A DNA stretch of 8,566 nt from an uncultured Collinsella sp. (GCA_900552395.1 URZJ01000070.1:1-8566); one strand, 5' to 3'; counted from the stretch's first letter, positions 1 to 6,783 are shown. Notes: generated by a model from the sequence alone, not told the origin. Translations and numbers: made by a program.

Positions 1-11
1 GCTATGGCAGC

Positions 12-1064
12 TTACGCCACGGTATAGACCCAGTTGTGCTTATCTTCAACAGCACCAGACTGGATACCAGTCAGGGTCTCGCGGAGCTTCTTCATCACAG
101 GGCCGATCTCGGTGTAGCCGGCCGGGAAGGTCACGGTCTCGTCGGCGCCATAGACCTTGTTGTCAATCTCGCCAACCGGAGAGATGACGGCAGCGGTGCC
201 GCACAGGCCGCACTCGACAAAGGTACCGGCCTTGACCTCGGCCCACTCGACGGGACGCTGGTCAACGGTCATGCCCAGGTCCTGAGCAACCTGAACGAGC
301 GAACGACGGGTGATAGAGGGCAGGATGGAGTCGGTGTGCGACTGCGGGACGACAAGCGTGCCGTCCTCCTTCACGAACAGCACGTTGGCGCCGCCGGTCT
401 CCTCGACATAGGTGCGGGACTCGGAGTCGAGATACAGGTTCTCGGCATAGCCCTCGCGATGGGCCTCCATCGTGGGCTTGAGGGACATGGCGTAGTTCAG
501 GCCGGCCTTGATGTTGCCGGTGCCGTGCGGTGCGGCGCGGTCGTACTCGGAAACGCGCAGCTTGACGGGCTTAAGGCCACCCTTAAAGTACGGACCGACC
601 GGGGTCACGAGAATGCGGAACGTGTACTCAGGAGCGGGAGCCACGCCGATCACGTCACCGGAGCCGATCATAAACGGACGCACGTACAGGGTCGCGCCGG
701 AACCGAAGGGCGGAACCCAGGCGGCGTTGGCAGAAACGACCTGCTTGACGGCCTCAACGAACTTGTCCTTGGGGAACGGGGGCATCTCGAGGCGCTGGGC
801 AGAGTTATACATGCGCTCGGCGTTCATGTCGGGACGGAAACAGACGATGCTGCCGTCCTCGGCGGTGTAGGCCTTCAGGCCCTCAAAGACCTCCTGGCAG
901 TAATGGAAGATGCCACCGCACTCGGAGACATGCAGGGTGTGGTCGGTGGTCAGGCCACCCTCGTCCCACTCGCCGTCCTTCCAATGGGCCTCGTAGCTGT
1001 AATCGGTCTTCATGTAGCCAAAGCCGAGGCTACCCCAATCGATATCCTTCTTCTCGACAGTCAT
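12..1064 (-). CDS. ilvE: Branched-chain amino acid aminotransferase (class IV, PLP-dependent)
   Basis: Predicted to interconvert leucine, isoleucine and valine with their 2-oxo acids, using 2-oxoglutarate/glutamate and pyridoxal phosphate, in the cytosol. The 350-residue length is normal for the family. Visible family blocks are FEGLKAY (60-66), FRPDMNAERM (76-85) followed by RLEMP (91-95), LYVRPFMIGSG (126-136), GNIKAGLNYA (183-192) with K186 as the expected PLP Schiff-base lysine, YVEETGGANVLFV (219-231) and CGTAAVISPVGEI (288-300). The reading frame stays open to 1214, but the ATG at 1064 has AAGGAG six bases upstream and begins at the usual family N-terminus (MTVEKKDIDWGSLGFGY), so the upstream part is taken as leader. 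It is a single gene with its own promoter; no other ilv or leu genes are in the window. The family is certain; preference for branched-chain over other substrates is inferred from similarity. Confidence 0.95.
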   Translation of the reverse strand: MTVEKKDIDWGSLGFGYMKTDYSYEAHWKDGEWDEGGLTTDHTLHVSECGGIFHYCQEVFEGLKAYTAEDGSIVCFRPDMNAERMYNSAQRLEMPPFPKDKFVEAVKQVVSANAAWVPPFGSGATLYVRPFMIGSGDVIGVAPAPEYTFRILVTPVGPYFKGGLKPVKLRVSEYDRAAPHGTGNIKAGLNYAMSLKPTMEAHREGYAENLYLDSESRTYVEETGGANVLFVKEDGTLVVPQSHTDSILPSITRRSLVQVAQDLGMTVDQRPVEWAEVKAGTFVECGLCGTAAVISPVGEIDNKVYGADETVTFPAGYTEIGPVMKKLRETLTGIQSGAVEDKHNWVYTVA

Positions 1065-1070
1065 ATGTCG

Positions 1071-1076
1071 CTCCTT
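1071..1076 (-). promoter_or_regulatory. Shine-Dalgarno site that fixes the ilvE start
   Basis: AAGGAG on the minus strand, six bases before the ATG at 1064. It favours this start over the longer open frame that begins at 1214, which has no comparable site. Confidence 0.8.
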
Positions 1077-1217
1077 ACATACACAGTTGCATACTCGCGA
1101 ACCCGCACGCAAGGACCGGGGCCGACCGCGTCGCAACGTCGCACGCCCGGAGCGTAGAGCCGGACGGGACACGCGGACAGCATCAAAGCCGATGGCACGT
1201 CGATTCGCATGCACGAG

Positions 1218-1246
1218 ATTGTACTCCGCACACGCATCGGATAAAA
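1218..1246 (-). promoter_or_regulatory. Probable ilvE promoter
   Basis: On the minus strand TACAAT (1218-1223, five of six matches to the -10 consensus) lies 17 bases after TTTTAT (1241-1246, a poor -35). Transcription would start near 1211 and give a leader of roughly 145 nt before the ilvE ATG, unusually long for a simple gene. The leader is very GC-rich. It shows neither a T-box motif nor a hairpin followed by a U-run. The -10 is convincing; the -35 is not. Confidence 0.45.
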
Positions 1247-1289
1247 CGCTTTTCTTTAACTAACTAAAGTATTTTCATTTGACCGAAGC

Positions 1290-1323
1290 AAAAAGGCCCG
1301 CCACCGTAAGCGGTGACGGGCCT
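1290..1323 (-). terminator. Rho-independent terminator after the dedA-family gene
   Basis: A 13-bp stem with one mismatch (arms 1294-1306 and 1311-1323) closes a 4-base loop. On the minus strand the stem, ending GGCGGGCCT, runs directly into five T residues. It lies 30 bases past the stop codon of the DedA-family gene and separates that gene from ilvE. The plus-strand side has no T-run, so it acts in one direction. Confidence 0.9.
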
Positions 1324-1352
1324 CAACGGCACGGTTTGCGCGCTGGCTCGAG

Positions 1353-2000
1353 CTACGCGTTCTTTTTGCCCAGCTTTGCCTTAACCAGACCGACCACAGT
1401 CGGGATAATCGACACGGCAACGATGCCAACGATTAGCAGCTCAAAGTGCTCCTGCACAAAGGGAATGCCGCCGAAGAAGTAGCCCAGCAGCGTAAAGACC
1501 GTCGACCAGGTAATGCCACCCAGCACGTTAAAGATAACGAAGTTGCGCCAGTGCATGCCGCCCATGCCGGCGATGAAAGGCACAAAGGTGCGGATAAACG
1601 GGAAGAAGCGACCCAGGAAGATGGCCAGGTGGCCCCACTTGTCCAGGAAGTCCTCGGACTTTTTGATTCGCTCGGGCGTCATGGCCTTCACCTTGCCCGA
1701 GGCGATGATCTTTTGGCCAAAGAAATGACCGATCATAAAGTTGCACTGATCGCCCAAGATGGCAGCCGTCCATGCGACGGCCAGCAGAGCCACGATGTTA
1801 AAGCCGCCGTTGTGGGCAAAGAAACCCGAGGCAAACAGCAGCGAGTCGCCGGGAAGGAACGGGAAGAACACCACGCCCGTCTCGATAAAGATGATCAGGA
1901 ACACGCAGCCGTAGGCCATAAGCGGGCCGGCGGCGATCCAGCTGGCGATCGCGGTGCGCGGATCCTTAAGCAGCTCGGCGATAAAATTGATGAAACCCAT
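1353..2000 (-). CDS. DedA-family (VTT/SNARE-associated domain) inner membrane protein
   Basis: A 215-residue polytopic membrane protein. DedA proteins are linked to membrane homeostasis, and several act in recycling of undecaprenyl phosphate or other phospholipid carriers (established for relatives; the substrate here is unknown). Hydrophobic stretches lie at about 25-48, 52-60, 67-88, 126-145, 155-178 and 187-207. Hallmarks are E40 followed by PFLPGDSLLFASG (47-59), the LGDQCNFMIGHFFG block (82-95), a charged stretch GKVKAMTPERIKKSEDFLDKWG (102-123), and GRFFPFIRTFVPFIAGMGGM (130-149) with the family's conserved arginines R131 and R137. The start at 2000 has GAGAGG nine bases upstream. The frame is open to 2069, but that extension is hydrophilic and lacks a ribosome site. 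The C-terminus is basic (KAKLGKKNA). It is a single gene ended by the terminator at 1290-1323. Confidence 0.92.
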   Translation of the reverse strand: MGFINFIAELLKDPRTAIASWIAAGPLMAYGCVFLIIFIETGVVFFPFLPGDSLLFASGFFAHNGGFNIVALLAVAWTAAILGDQCNFMIGHFFGQKIIASGKVKAMTPERIKKSEDFLDKWGHLAIFLGRFFPFIRTFVPFIAGMGGMHWRNFVIFNVLGGITWSTVFTLLGYFFGGIPFVQEHFELLIVGIVAVSIIPTVVGLVKAKLGKKNA

Positions 2001-2046
2001 GAAGTAAAACCTCTCAGTTGTGGGCGCGGACACGTCCAAGTTGACC

Positions 2047-2052
2047 AGTATA
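2047..2052 (-). promoter_or_regulatory. Possible -10 element for the dedA-family gene
   Basis: TATACT on the minus strand (five of six consensus bases), 46 bases before the start codon. No good -35 stands at 16-18 bases, so this is only a candidate. It lies in the 224-bp divergent region shared with cysE. Confidence 0.25.
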
Positions 2053-2141
2053 CGGTTGTGACGCGGCAACGCACACGACCTTACAAAAGCGTGACTTCAT
2101 TACCAGCAAGTTTGCATAATTGACACCTGTCGCGCAAAGCC

Positions 2142-2155
2142 GAGCAAGATTGCTC
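2142..2155. repeat. Perfect 14-bp palindrome upstream of cysE
   Basis: GAGCAAGATTGCTC has 6-base arms with a 2-base centre. It lies about 23 bases upstream of the proposed cysE -10 and abuts the position where the -35 would be. The symmetry and location suit a binding site for a dimeric regulator; no regulator is identified. Confidence 0.4.
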
Positions 2156-2166
2156 TTCCTAATCCC

Positions 2167-2179
2167 TAGCGAATCGCTA
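2167..2179. repeat. Perfect 13-base palindrome at the cysE -10
   Basis: TAGCGAATCGCTA has 6-base arms around a single central base. It ends inside the proposed -10 (2178-2183). A protein bound here would block RNA polymerase, so it may be an operator. Confidence 0.4.
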
Positions 2180-2183
2180 TACT
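2178..2183 (+). promoter_or_regulatory. Probable cysE -10 element
   Basis: TATACT, about 42 bases before the GTG start, would give a 5' leader of about 35 nt. The -35 position (2155-2160) is poor, as expected for a promoter needing an activator or tolerating a weak -35. An alternative upstream promoter is GTGACT (2091-2096) with CATAAT (2115-2120) at an 18-base spacing. Confidence 0.4.
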
Positions 2184-2211
2184 TTATTGAATTGCATTGT
2201 CGCGGCGCTAA

Positions 2212-2217
2212 GGGAGG
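2212..2217 (+). promoter_or_regulatory. Shine-Dalgarno site that fixes the cysE GTG start
   Basis: GGGAGG seven bases before the GTG at 2225. It chooses this start over the longer open frame from the TTG at 2120, which lies upstream of the probable promoter. Confidence 0.75.
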
Positions 2218-2224
2218 GCGGCCG

Positions 2225-2929
2225 GTGAGCTTTATCAATACCATTCGCGAGGACATCAAGACCGTCCAGGCACAGGACCCCGCCGCGCAAAACGGCCTAG
2301 TCATCTTCCTTTCTTACCCCGGCCTGCACGCCAAGTGGAACCACGTGCCCGAGCACTGGCTGTGGGAACATGGACATCGCTCGCTCGCCCGCGTGCTCTC
2401 GCAAATCACCCGCCATATCACTGGCGTCGAGATTCATCCTGCCGCACAGATCGGCAAGCATTTCTTTATCGACCACGCCATGGGCGTTGTCATCGGCGAA
2501 ACCGCCATTGTGGGCGACAACTGCGTGCTCTATCAGGGCGTCACACTTGGCGGCACCGGCAACGAGACCGGCAAGCGCCACCCCACCCTGGGCAACAACG
2601 TCACCGTGGGCACAGGCGCCAAGGTGCTCGGCAACATTCGCATCGGCAACAACGTCAAAATCGGCGGCAACTCGGTCGTCGTCAAGGACGTACCCGACAA
2701 CTGCACCGTCGTGGGCGTGCCGGGCCGCGTCATCAAGCGCAACGGCTGCCGCGTATTCGAGGAAAGCTTCGACGCCAAGCAGCACCGCGAATACATGCCC
2801 GACGATGCCGCCGAGCAGAGTGCCCTCAACCGCCAGGGCATCACCGAGAATGCCCGCCGCGTCAAGGAACTCGAGCGAGAGGTGGCCGAGCTCAAGGCCC
2901 TCGTCACCAAGCTCGTGGACGAGCGCTAG
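2225..2929 (+). CDS. cysE: Serine O-acetyltransferase
   Basis: Predicted to transfer acetyl from acetyl-CoA to L-serine, giving O-acetylserine, the first step of cysteine synthesis. The protein has 234 residues from a GTG start. Residues 1-65 form the helical N-terminal region (FLSYPGLHAKWNHVPEHWLW at 28-47, RSLARVLSQITRHITGVEIHP at 52-72). Residues 68-170 are a left-handed beta-helix of hexapeptide repeats. The active-site signatures FIDHAMGVVIGE (81-92, D83 and H84) and GGTGNETGKRHP (109-120, H119) match the CysE catalytic and substrate-binding positions. VPGRVIKR (165-172) closes the helix. The last 35 residues (ENARRVKELEREVAELKALV) look like a coiled coil, unlike the short C-terminal tail of enteric CysE. 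No cysK is adjacent. Two palindromes in the promoter region suggest regulation. CysE is distinguished from other hexapeptide acetyltransferases by the N-terminal region and the DHA/RHP pair. Confidence 0.94.
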   Translation: MSFINTIREDIKTVQAQDPAAQNGLVIFLSYPGLHAKWNHVPEHWLWEHGHRSLARVLSQITRHITGVEIHPAAQIGKHFFIDHAMGVVIGETAIVGDNCVLYQGVTLGGTGNETGKRHPTLGNNVTVGTGAKVLGNIRIGNNVKIGGNSVVVKDVPDNCTVVGVPGRVIKRNGCRVFEESFDAKQHREYMPDDAAEQSALNRQGITENARRVKELEREVAELKALVTKLVDER

Positions 2930-2965
2930 AGGCGGACGGCCACCGACAACATTGACGCCAACGCA

Positions 2966-3005
2966 AAGGCGCGCCAGGGAATCCATCCCCGGCGCGCCTT
3001 ATTTC
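2966..3005 (+). terminator. Rho-independent terminator of cysE, possibly bidirectional
   Basis: A perfect 10-bp stem AAGGCGCGCC / GGCGCGCCTT (2966-2975 and 2991-3000) holds a 15-base loop whose GGG and CCC can pair further. On the plus strand it is followed by ATTTCT. On the minus strand it is followed by TTTGCGTT, so it could also stop transcription from the converging ABC operon, though less strongly. Confidence 0.8.
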
Positions 3006-3007
3006 TG

Positions 3008-3039
3008 ATGTGACATGCGGGACTGTCCCTTTGTCACAT
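3008..3039. repeat. REP-like 32-base palindrome between convergent genes
   Basis: Outer arms ATGTGACA (3008-3015) and TGTCACAT (3032-3039) are perfect complements. Inside them GGGAC and GTCCC flank a single T (3019-3029). The right arm ends on the first base of the ABC gene's TAA stop (complement of 3039-3041). The two nested inverted repeats around a GGGACTGTCCC core look like the extragenic palindromes seen in many bacterial genomes. There is only one complete copy here, so repetition cannot be shown from this window. It may also fold as a 3' hairpin protecting the operon transcript. Confidence 0.5.
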
Positions 3040-5045
3040 TATGCGAATTGGCTCAGGTAGAGGTCGGCGTAGGCGCCCTCGGCAGCCAGCAGCTCCTTGT
3101 GCGTTCCCTGCTCGATAATGTTGCCGTGATCCATAACCAAGATCAGGTCGGCATCCACAATCGTCGACAGGCGATGCGCGATCACAAAGCTCGTGCGGCC
3201 GCGCATGAGCGCGTCCATGGCGCGGCCGATGGCAAGCTCGGTGCGCGTATCCACGCTCGACGTCGCCTCGTCCAGGATGAGAATCGCCGGGTTGTTGAGC
3301 AGCACGCGTGCGATGGTTAGCAGCTGACGCTGGCCCTGGCTGATGCTTTCGGCATCGTTGGCTACGCGCGTGTCGTAGCCCTGAGGCATGGTGCGCACAA
3401 AGAAGTCGACCTGGGCGGCGCGAGCGGCCGCAACAATCTCCTCGCGCGTTGCCTCGGGGCAGCCGTAGGCGATGTTCTCGGCAATCGTGCCGTCGAACAG
3501 CCAGGCATCCTGTAGCACCATGCCAAACTGCTGCCGTAGCTCGCCGCGATCCATGAGGCGCGTATCCACACCGTCAAGCGTAATGCGGCCGCCGTCGATC
3601 TCGTAAAAGCGCATGAGCAGGTTGATGAGCGTCGTCTTGCCTGCGCCCGTGGTTCCCACCACGGCAATCTTCTGGCCCGGCTCGGCGGTAAACGACACGT
3701 CGCGCATGAGCGGCTTGTCGGGCGAATAACCAAAGCGCACGTGCTCAAAGGAGACGCGGCCCTCCACGCGACCCGGCAGCTTGGCGGCCTCGCCCGGCTG
3801 CGGATCGGCCTCCATCTCGGGCTCATCGAGCAGGTCGAACACGCGCTCCGCACTCGCCAGCGCGCTCTGCAGCGAGTTGAAGGTAAACGAGAGCTGCGTC
3901 ATGGGCTCGGACGCCTCGTAGATAAACTGGAAGAACGCCTGGAACACGCCGACAGTCATCTGACCGGCCACCAGCATGCTGCAGCCCACCAGCGCAATCA
4001 CGATCTGCGCCAAACGGCCGATAAAGCGCACCGCAGGGCCGACGGCGTTAATCATAAAGTCGGCCTTGGTGCTCACGCGCGCCAGCTCGCCCGAGGCCTC
4101 GTGCACCTCAGCAGAGCTCTGGTGCTCGCGGTTGAACGCGCGAATCACCAGACGGCCCGAGTAACCCTCCTCAACCGCGCTCGTAATCTTGGAGACCCAC
4201 TCCTGGCGCTCACCGGTTACGTCATGCGTGCGGCGCGAAACCACCTTGGTCACCAGCAGCGATACCGCCGTAAAACCCAAAAAGATCAACGTGAGCCTAA
4301 CGCTATAGACGAACATCATGATGATGGCGCCCGTCACGGTGCCGATCGACACCAGCAGCTGCAGCAATCCGCGCTGCATGCTCTCGGACATCTTGTCCAG
4401 GTCGTTGGTCGCGCGGCTGACTACCTCACCGGGACGATGCGCATCAAAGTAAGCGAGCGGCAGACGGCTGAGCTTTTGCGCGATGCGGTTGCGCAGGCGC
4501 AGGTTGAGACGCTCGGCAACGCTCGACATCAAAAAGCTCTGGAGTGCGTAGAACGAGGCGGCGGCGGTCCAGATTAAAAAGTAGACAAAGATGGTCTTAC
4601 CGCATTGGTCCCAGGTGATGCTAAAGGTGGTTCCGCTGGCAAACGCCGCTTGTATGTGGCCCCACAGCTCGTCGATGACATGAGCGCTGTATGCCGGCGC
4701 GGCGGTGTTAAAGATGACGTAGAACACGATGCTCACGAACACGATATAGAAGCGCCAATGGTCGCCGGTAGCCTCGTTCCACAAACGGCGCACCGTCGCC
4801 CAGGTATCCCGAGGCGTCTCGCCCTCTTCTTCGTCGTCCACGTCGCGGATACGCTCTGCCTCGGCGCGGGCGCGCTCGTCCTCGGCGCGCTCGTTTTCCT
4901 CGTAGAGTGCTTGGCGGCGAGCCTCGCGCTCCGCCGCTGCCTTGGCGGCATCATCCAGCTCGGGTACCGCGGCGGCCGTTTCCTCAACCAGTCCCGCGGC
5001 AGCGGCGTCATCAACGCCGCCCTGCTTCTTGAGCTCCTCGGTCAT
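3039..5045 (-). CDS. ABC exporter half-transporter, consensus-ATPase subunit (multidrug/lipid type)
   Basis: A 668-residue transmembrane-plus-ATPase protein, predicted to pair with the gene before it and export a hydrophobic or drug-like substrate across the cell membrane. Residues 1-85 are an acidic, Ala/Glu/Arg-rich cytosolic extension not usual in the family. Six membrane segments follow: about 97-118, 150-172, 228-247, 251-268, 338-360 and a short one near 365-378. In the ATPase domain (about 428-668) are Walker A GTTGAGKTT (464-472), Q-loop Q512, signature ISQGQ (568-572, changed from LSGGQ), Walker B ILILDEATSSVD (588-599) with catalytic E593, and H-loop H624. The ATG at 5045 has GGAGG eight bases upstream; a GTG at 5054 would sit too close to that site. 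It starts one base after the previous stop codon, so translation is probably coupled. The substrate is unknown. Confidence 0.93.
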   Translation of the reverse strand: MTEELKKQGGVDDAAAAGLVEETAAAVPELDDAAKAAAEREARRQALYEENERAEDERARAEAERIRDVDDEEEGETPRDTWATVRRLWNEATGDHWRFYIVFVSIVFYVIFNTAAPAYSAHVIDELWGHIQAAFASGTTFSITWDQCGKTIFVYFLIWTAAASFYALQSFLMSSVAERLNLRLRNRIAQKLSRLPLAYFDAHRPGEVVSRATNDLDKMSESMQRGLLQLLVSIGTVTGAIIMMFVYSVRLTLIFLGFTAVSLLVTKVVSRRTHDVTGERQEWVSKITSAVEEGYSGRLVIRAFNREHQSSAEVHEASGELARVSTKADFMINAVGPAVRFIGRLAQIVIALVGCSMLVAGQMTVGVFQAFFQFIYEASEPMTQLSFTFNSLQSALASAERVFDLLDEPEMEADPQPGEAAKLPGRVEGRVSFEHVRFGYSPDKPLMRDVSFTAEPGQKIAVVGTTGAGKTTLINLLMRFYEIDGGRITLDGVDTRLMDRGELRQQFGMVLQDAWLFDGTIAENIAYGCPEATREEIVAAARAAQVDFFVRTMPQGYDTRVANDAESISQGQRQLLTIARVLLNNPAILILDEATSSVDTRTELAIGRAMDALMRGRTSFVIAHRLSTIVDADLILVMDHGNIIEQGTHKELLAAEGAYADLYLSQFA

Positions 5046-5046
5046 G

Positions 5047-6783
5047 CTACTCACCTCCCTTCATCTGCGATTCCGCGATAGCGCGGTACACCTCGCAGGT
5101 TTCCATGAGCTCGTCGTGCGTGCCCAGACCCACGACCTCGCCGTCCTTGAGCACCACGATCTGGTCGGCGTGCAAGATCGTCGAGATGCGCTGCGCGATG
5201 ATGAGCACCGCAGCGTCACGCGTCTCGTCTTGCAACGCATGGCGCAGGGCCGCGTCGGTCTTAAAGTCCAGGGCCGAAAAACTGTCGTCGAAGATATACA
5301 GGTCGGCGCGCTTCATGAGCGCGCGGGCAATTGCCAGGCGCTGGCGCTGACCACCCGAGAAGCTCGTACCGCCCTGGGCAACCGGGGTATCGAGCCCCTG
5401 CGGCTGATCGAGCACAAATGTGCTCTGGGCAACCTGCAGCGCATGAAGCATGTCGGCCTCGGTCGCGCCCTCGTTACCAAAGCGCAGATTGCTTGCCACG
5501 GTGCCCGAGAACAGCCATGCCTTTTGCGGCACATAGGCAATGCGCCCGCGAATCTCACCTTGCGAAAGCTCGCGCAGATCGACGCCGTCCAGGCGAATGG
5601 CGCCCTTGGTGGCATCGTGGAAGCGCAGTAGGAGCTTGGCCACCGTCGACTTGCCCGAGCCTGTCGAGCCCACGATCGCAGTCGTCTGACCGCGGCGACA
5701 AGCAAAGTTCAGATCGCACAGCGTGTCCTCGTCGGCGTCGTCAAAGCGAAACGACATATGATCGAACACGGCGACCGCATCGGCCCCGTCCTTTGAGTCG
5801 GACGCGGCCGCATCGAGCGTACGCTGGCCATCGACGATGCTCGGCTCAATCTCCAGCACCTGCTGCGCACGGTTGAGGCACGCCGCGGCACGCGGAAGCG
5901 TCAGCACCACCATCTGGGCCATCATCACAAAGAACAGGATCAGAAGCGCGTACTCCAGCACCGCCGAGATGCTCGCGATTTGCATCGCATGGGCGCCCAC
6001 GCGGTTGCCGCCCACCCACAGCACCGCCACCTCGGCAATGTTCATCAAAAAGAAGCTGGAGCTGTCGAGCCCCACAAAAAGGTGGTTGACTTTGATGGCG
6101 TTGGCGGCGTAGTCGCTGAACACCTCGTCCAGGCGCCGCTCCTCGTGACGCTCCTTGTTAAACGCACGGATGACGCGCACGCCCACGATGTTTTCGCGCA
6201 GCACCACGTTCATGCGGTCGATAAAGCTCTGCAGGCGCATAAAAATCGGCGCGGCGTTAGCGACCGTAAAGACCGCCGCCACCAGCACGATTGCAACCAC
6301 GACGCCCAGCAGCGTGCCCATGGCGGGATCGATAAACCAGGCGAAGATGATGCCCGCCACGGCCAAAAACGGCACCGGCAGCACCAGTTGAATCGTCTGC
6401 AGAATCGCCTGCTGGATCACGTTGATGTCGTTGAGCGAACGCGTGATCATCGAGCCCGTGCCAAAGCGCTCAAAGTCGCTGGCAGACAGCTCAAGCGACT
6501 TGTCGTAGACGGCGTTGCGGATATCGCAGGCCACGTTGGCGGCCAGGCGCGCCGAAAGATAGCAGCCCAGCACCGCGCCGCCGCTGGCCATGCCGGTCGC
6601 GATAAGCATGTAGAGGCCGTTGCGCAGGATGTAGTCGACATCGCCCGTGGTGATGCCGGTGTTGACCATGTTCGCCAGCATCGTGGGAACCAACAGCGTA
6701 CCGACGTTGTCGATTAGCAGCACCAACAACGTCACCGCGACAAGCCTGCGATACGGCTTCATAAACCTCATTAAGAGTCGCAC
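5047..6783 (-). CDS. ABC exporter half-transporter, degenerate-ATPase subunit
   Basis: A 578-residue six-helix exporter plus ATPase, predicted partner of the gene after it. Membrane segments lie at about 13-35, 57-75, 133-152, 156-178, 241-259 and 272-294. The ATPase domain holds Walker A GSTGSGKST (372-380), Q-loop Q420, a normal signature FSGGQ (475-479), Walker B LYIFDDSFSALD (495-506) with aspartate D500 in place of the catalytic glutamate, and IIAQRIST (528-535) with Q531 in place of the H-loop histidine. These two changes mark the degenerate site of heterodimeric exporters such as the TM287/288, BmrCD and LmrCD types. The GTG start at 6783 gives MRLLMRFMKPYRR, with GAGAGG seven bases upstream, and overlaps marR by 13 bases. 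An ATG at 6771 (TAATG overlap with the marR stop) is the main alternative. The gene's last codons supply the ribosome site of the next gene. Confidence 0.92.
   Translation of the reverse strand: MRLLMRFMKPYRRLVAVTLLVLLIDNVGTLLVPTMLANMVNTGITTGDVDYILRNGLYMLIATGMASGGAVLGCYLSARLAANVACDIRNAVYDKSLELSASDFERFGTGSMITRSLNDINVIQQAILQTIQLVLPVPFLAVAGIIFAWFIDPAMGTLLGVVVAIVLVAAVFTVANAAPIFMRLQSFIDRMNVVLRENIVGVRVIRAFNKERHEERRLDEVFSDYAANAIKVNHLFVGLDSSSFFLMNIAEVAVLWVGGNRVGAHAMQIASISAVLEYALLILFFVMMAQMVVLTLPRAAACLNRAQQVLEIEPSIVDGQRTLDAAASDSKDGADAVAVFDHMSFRFDDADEDTLCDLNFACRRGQTTAIVGSTGSGKSTVAKLLLRFHDATKGAIRLDGVDLRELSQGEIRGRIAYVPQKAWLFSGTVASNLRFGNEGATEADMLHALQVAQSTFVLDQPQGLDTPVAQGGTSFSGGQRQRLAIARALMKRADLYIFDDSFSALDFKTDAALRHALQDETRDAAVLIIAQRISTILHADQIVVLKDGEVVGLGTHDELMETCEVYRAIAESQMKGGE
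5052..5059 (-). promoter_or_regulatory. Shine-Dalgarno site inside the end of the upstream ABC gene
   Basis: GGGAGGTG on the minus strand is encoded by the last Gly-Gly-Glu codons of the upstream subunit and lies just ahead of the ATG at 5045. Its place within the upstream coding sequence points to translational coupling of the two subunits. It also decides for ATG 5045 over GTG 5054, which overlaps the site. Confidence 0.7.

Noticed and set aside
198..212. CxxC (C285-C288) in IlvE as the redox switch known from human BCAT
   Set aside because: Relative to the conserved GTA-ISPV block it sits several residues earlier than the human CxxC, so it is not the equivalent motif.
36..1157. Long open frame (373 codons) on the plus strand opposite ilvE
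   Set aside because: It is the mirror of a certain ilvE gene. GC-rich codon bias opens antisense frames, its product is low-complexity and resembles no family, and it has no ribosome site.
1065..1217. T-box or other amino-acid riboswitch in the ilvE leader
   Set aside because: I looked for the T-box bulge motif and for a stem followed by a U-run and found neither.
2120..2150. Consensus -35 TTGACA at 2120-2125 as the main cysE promoter
   Set aside because: No acceptable -10 is found at 16-18 bases; the best, CAAGAT at a 19-base spacing, is poor.
2120..2224. Longer cysE starting at TTG 2120
   Set aside because: The extra 35 residues do not look like a CysE N-terminus, the TTG lies upstream of the probable -10 at 2178, and the GTG at 2225 has a strong ribosome site.
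3741..4577. 278-codon plus-strand frame opposite the ABC gene
   Set aside because: It is antisense to a well-supported ABC transporter. The His/Arg/Gln-rich product is typical of a shadow frame.
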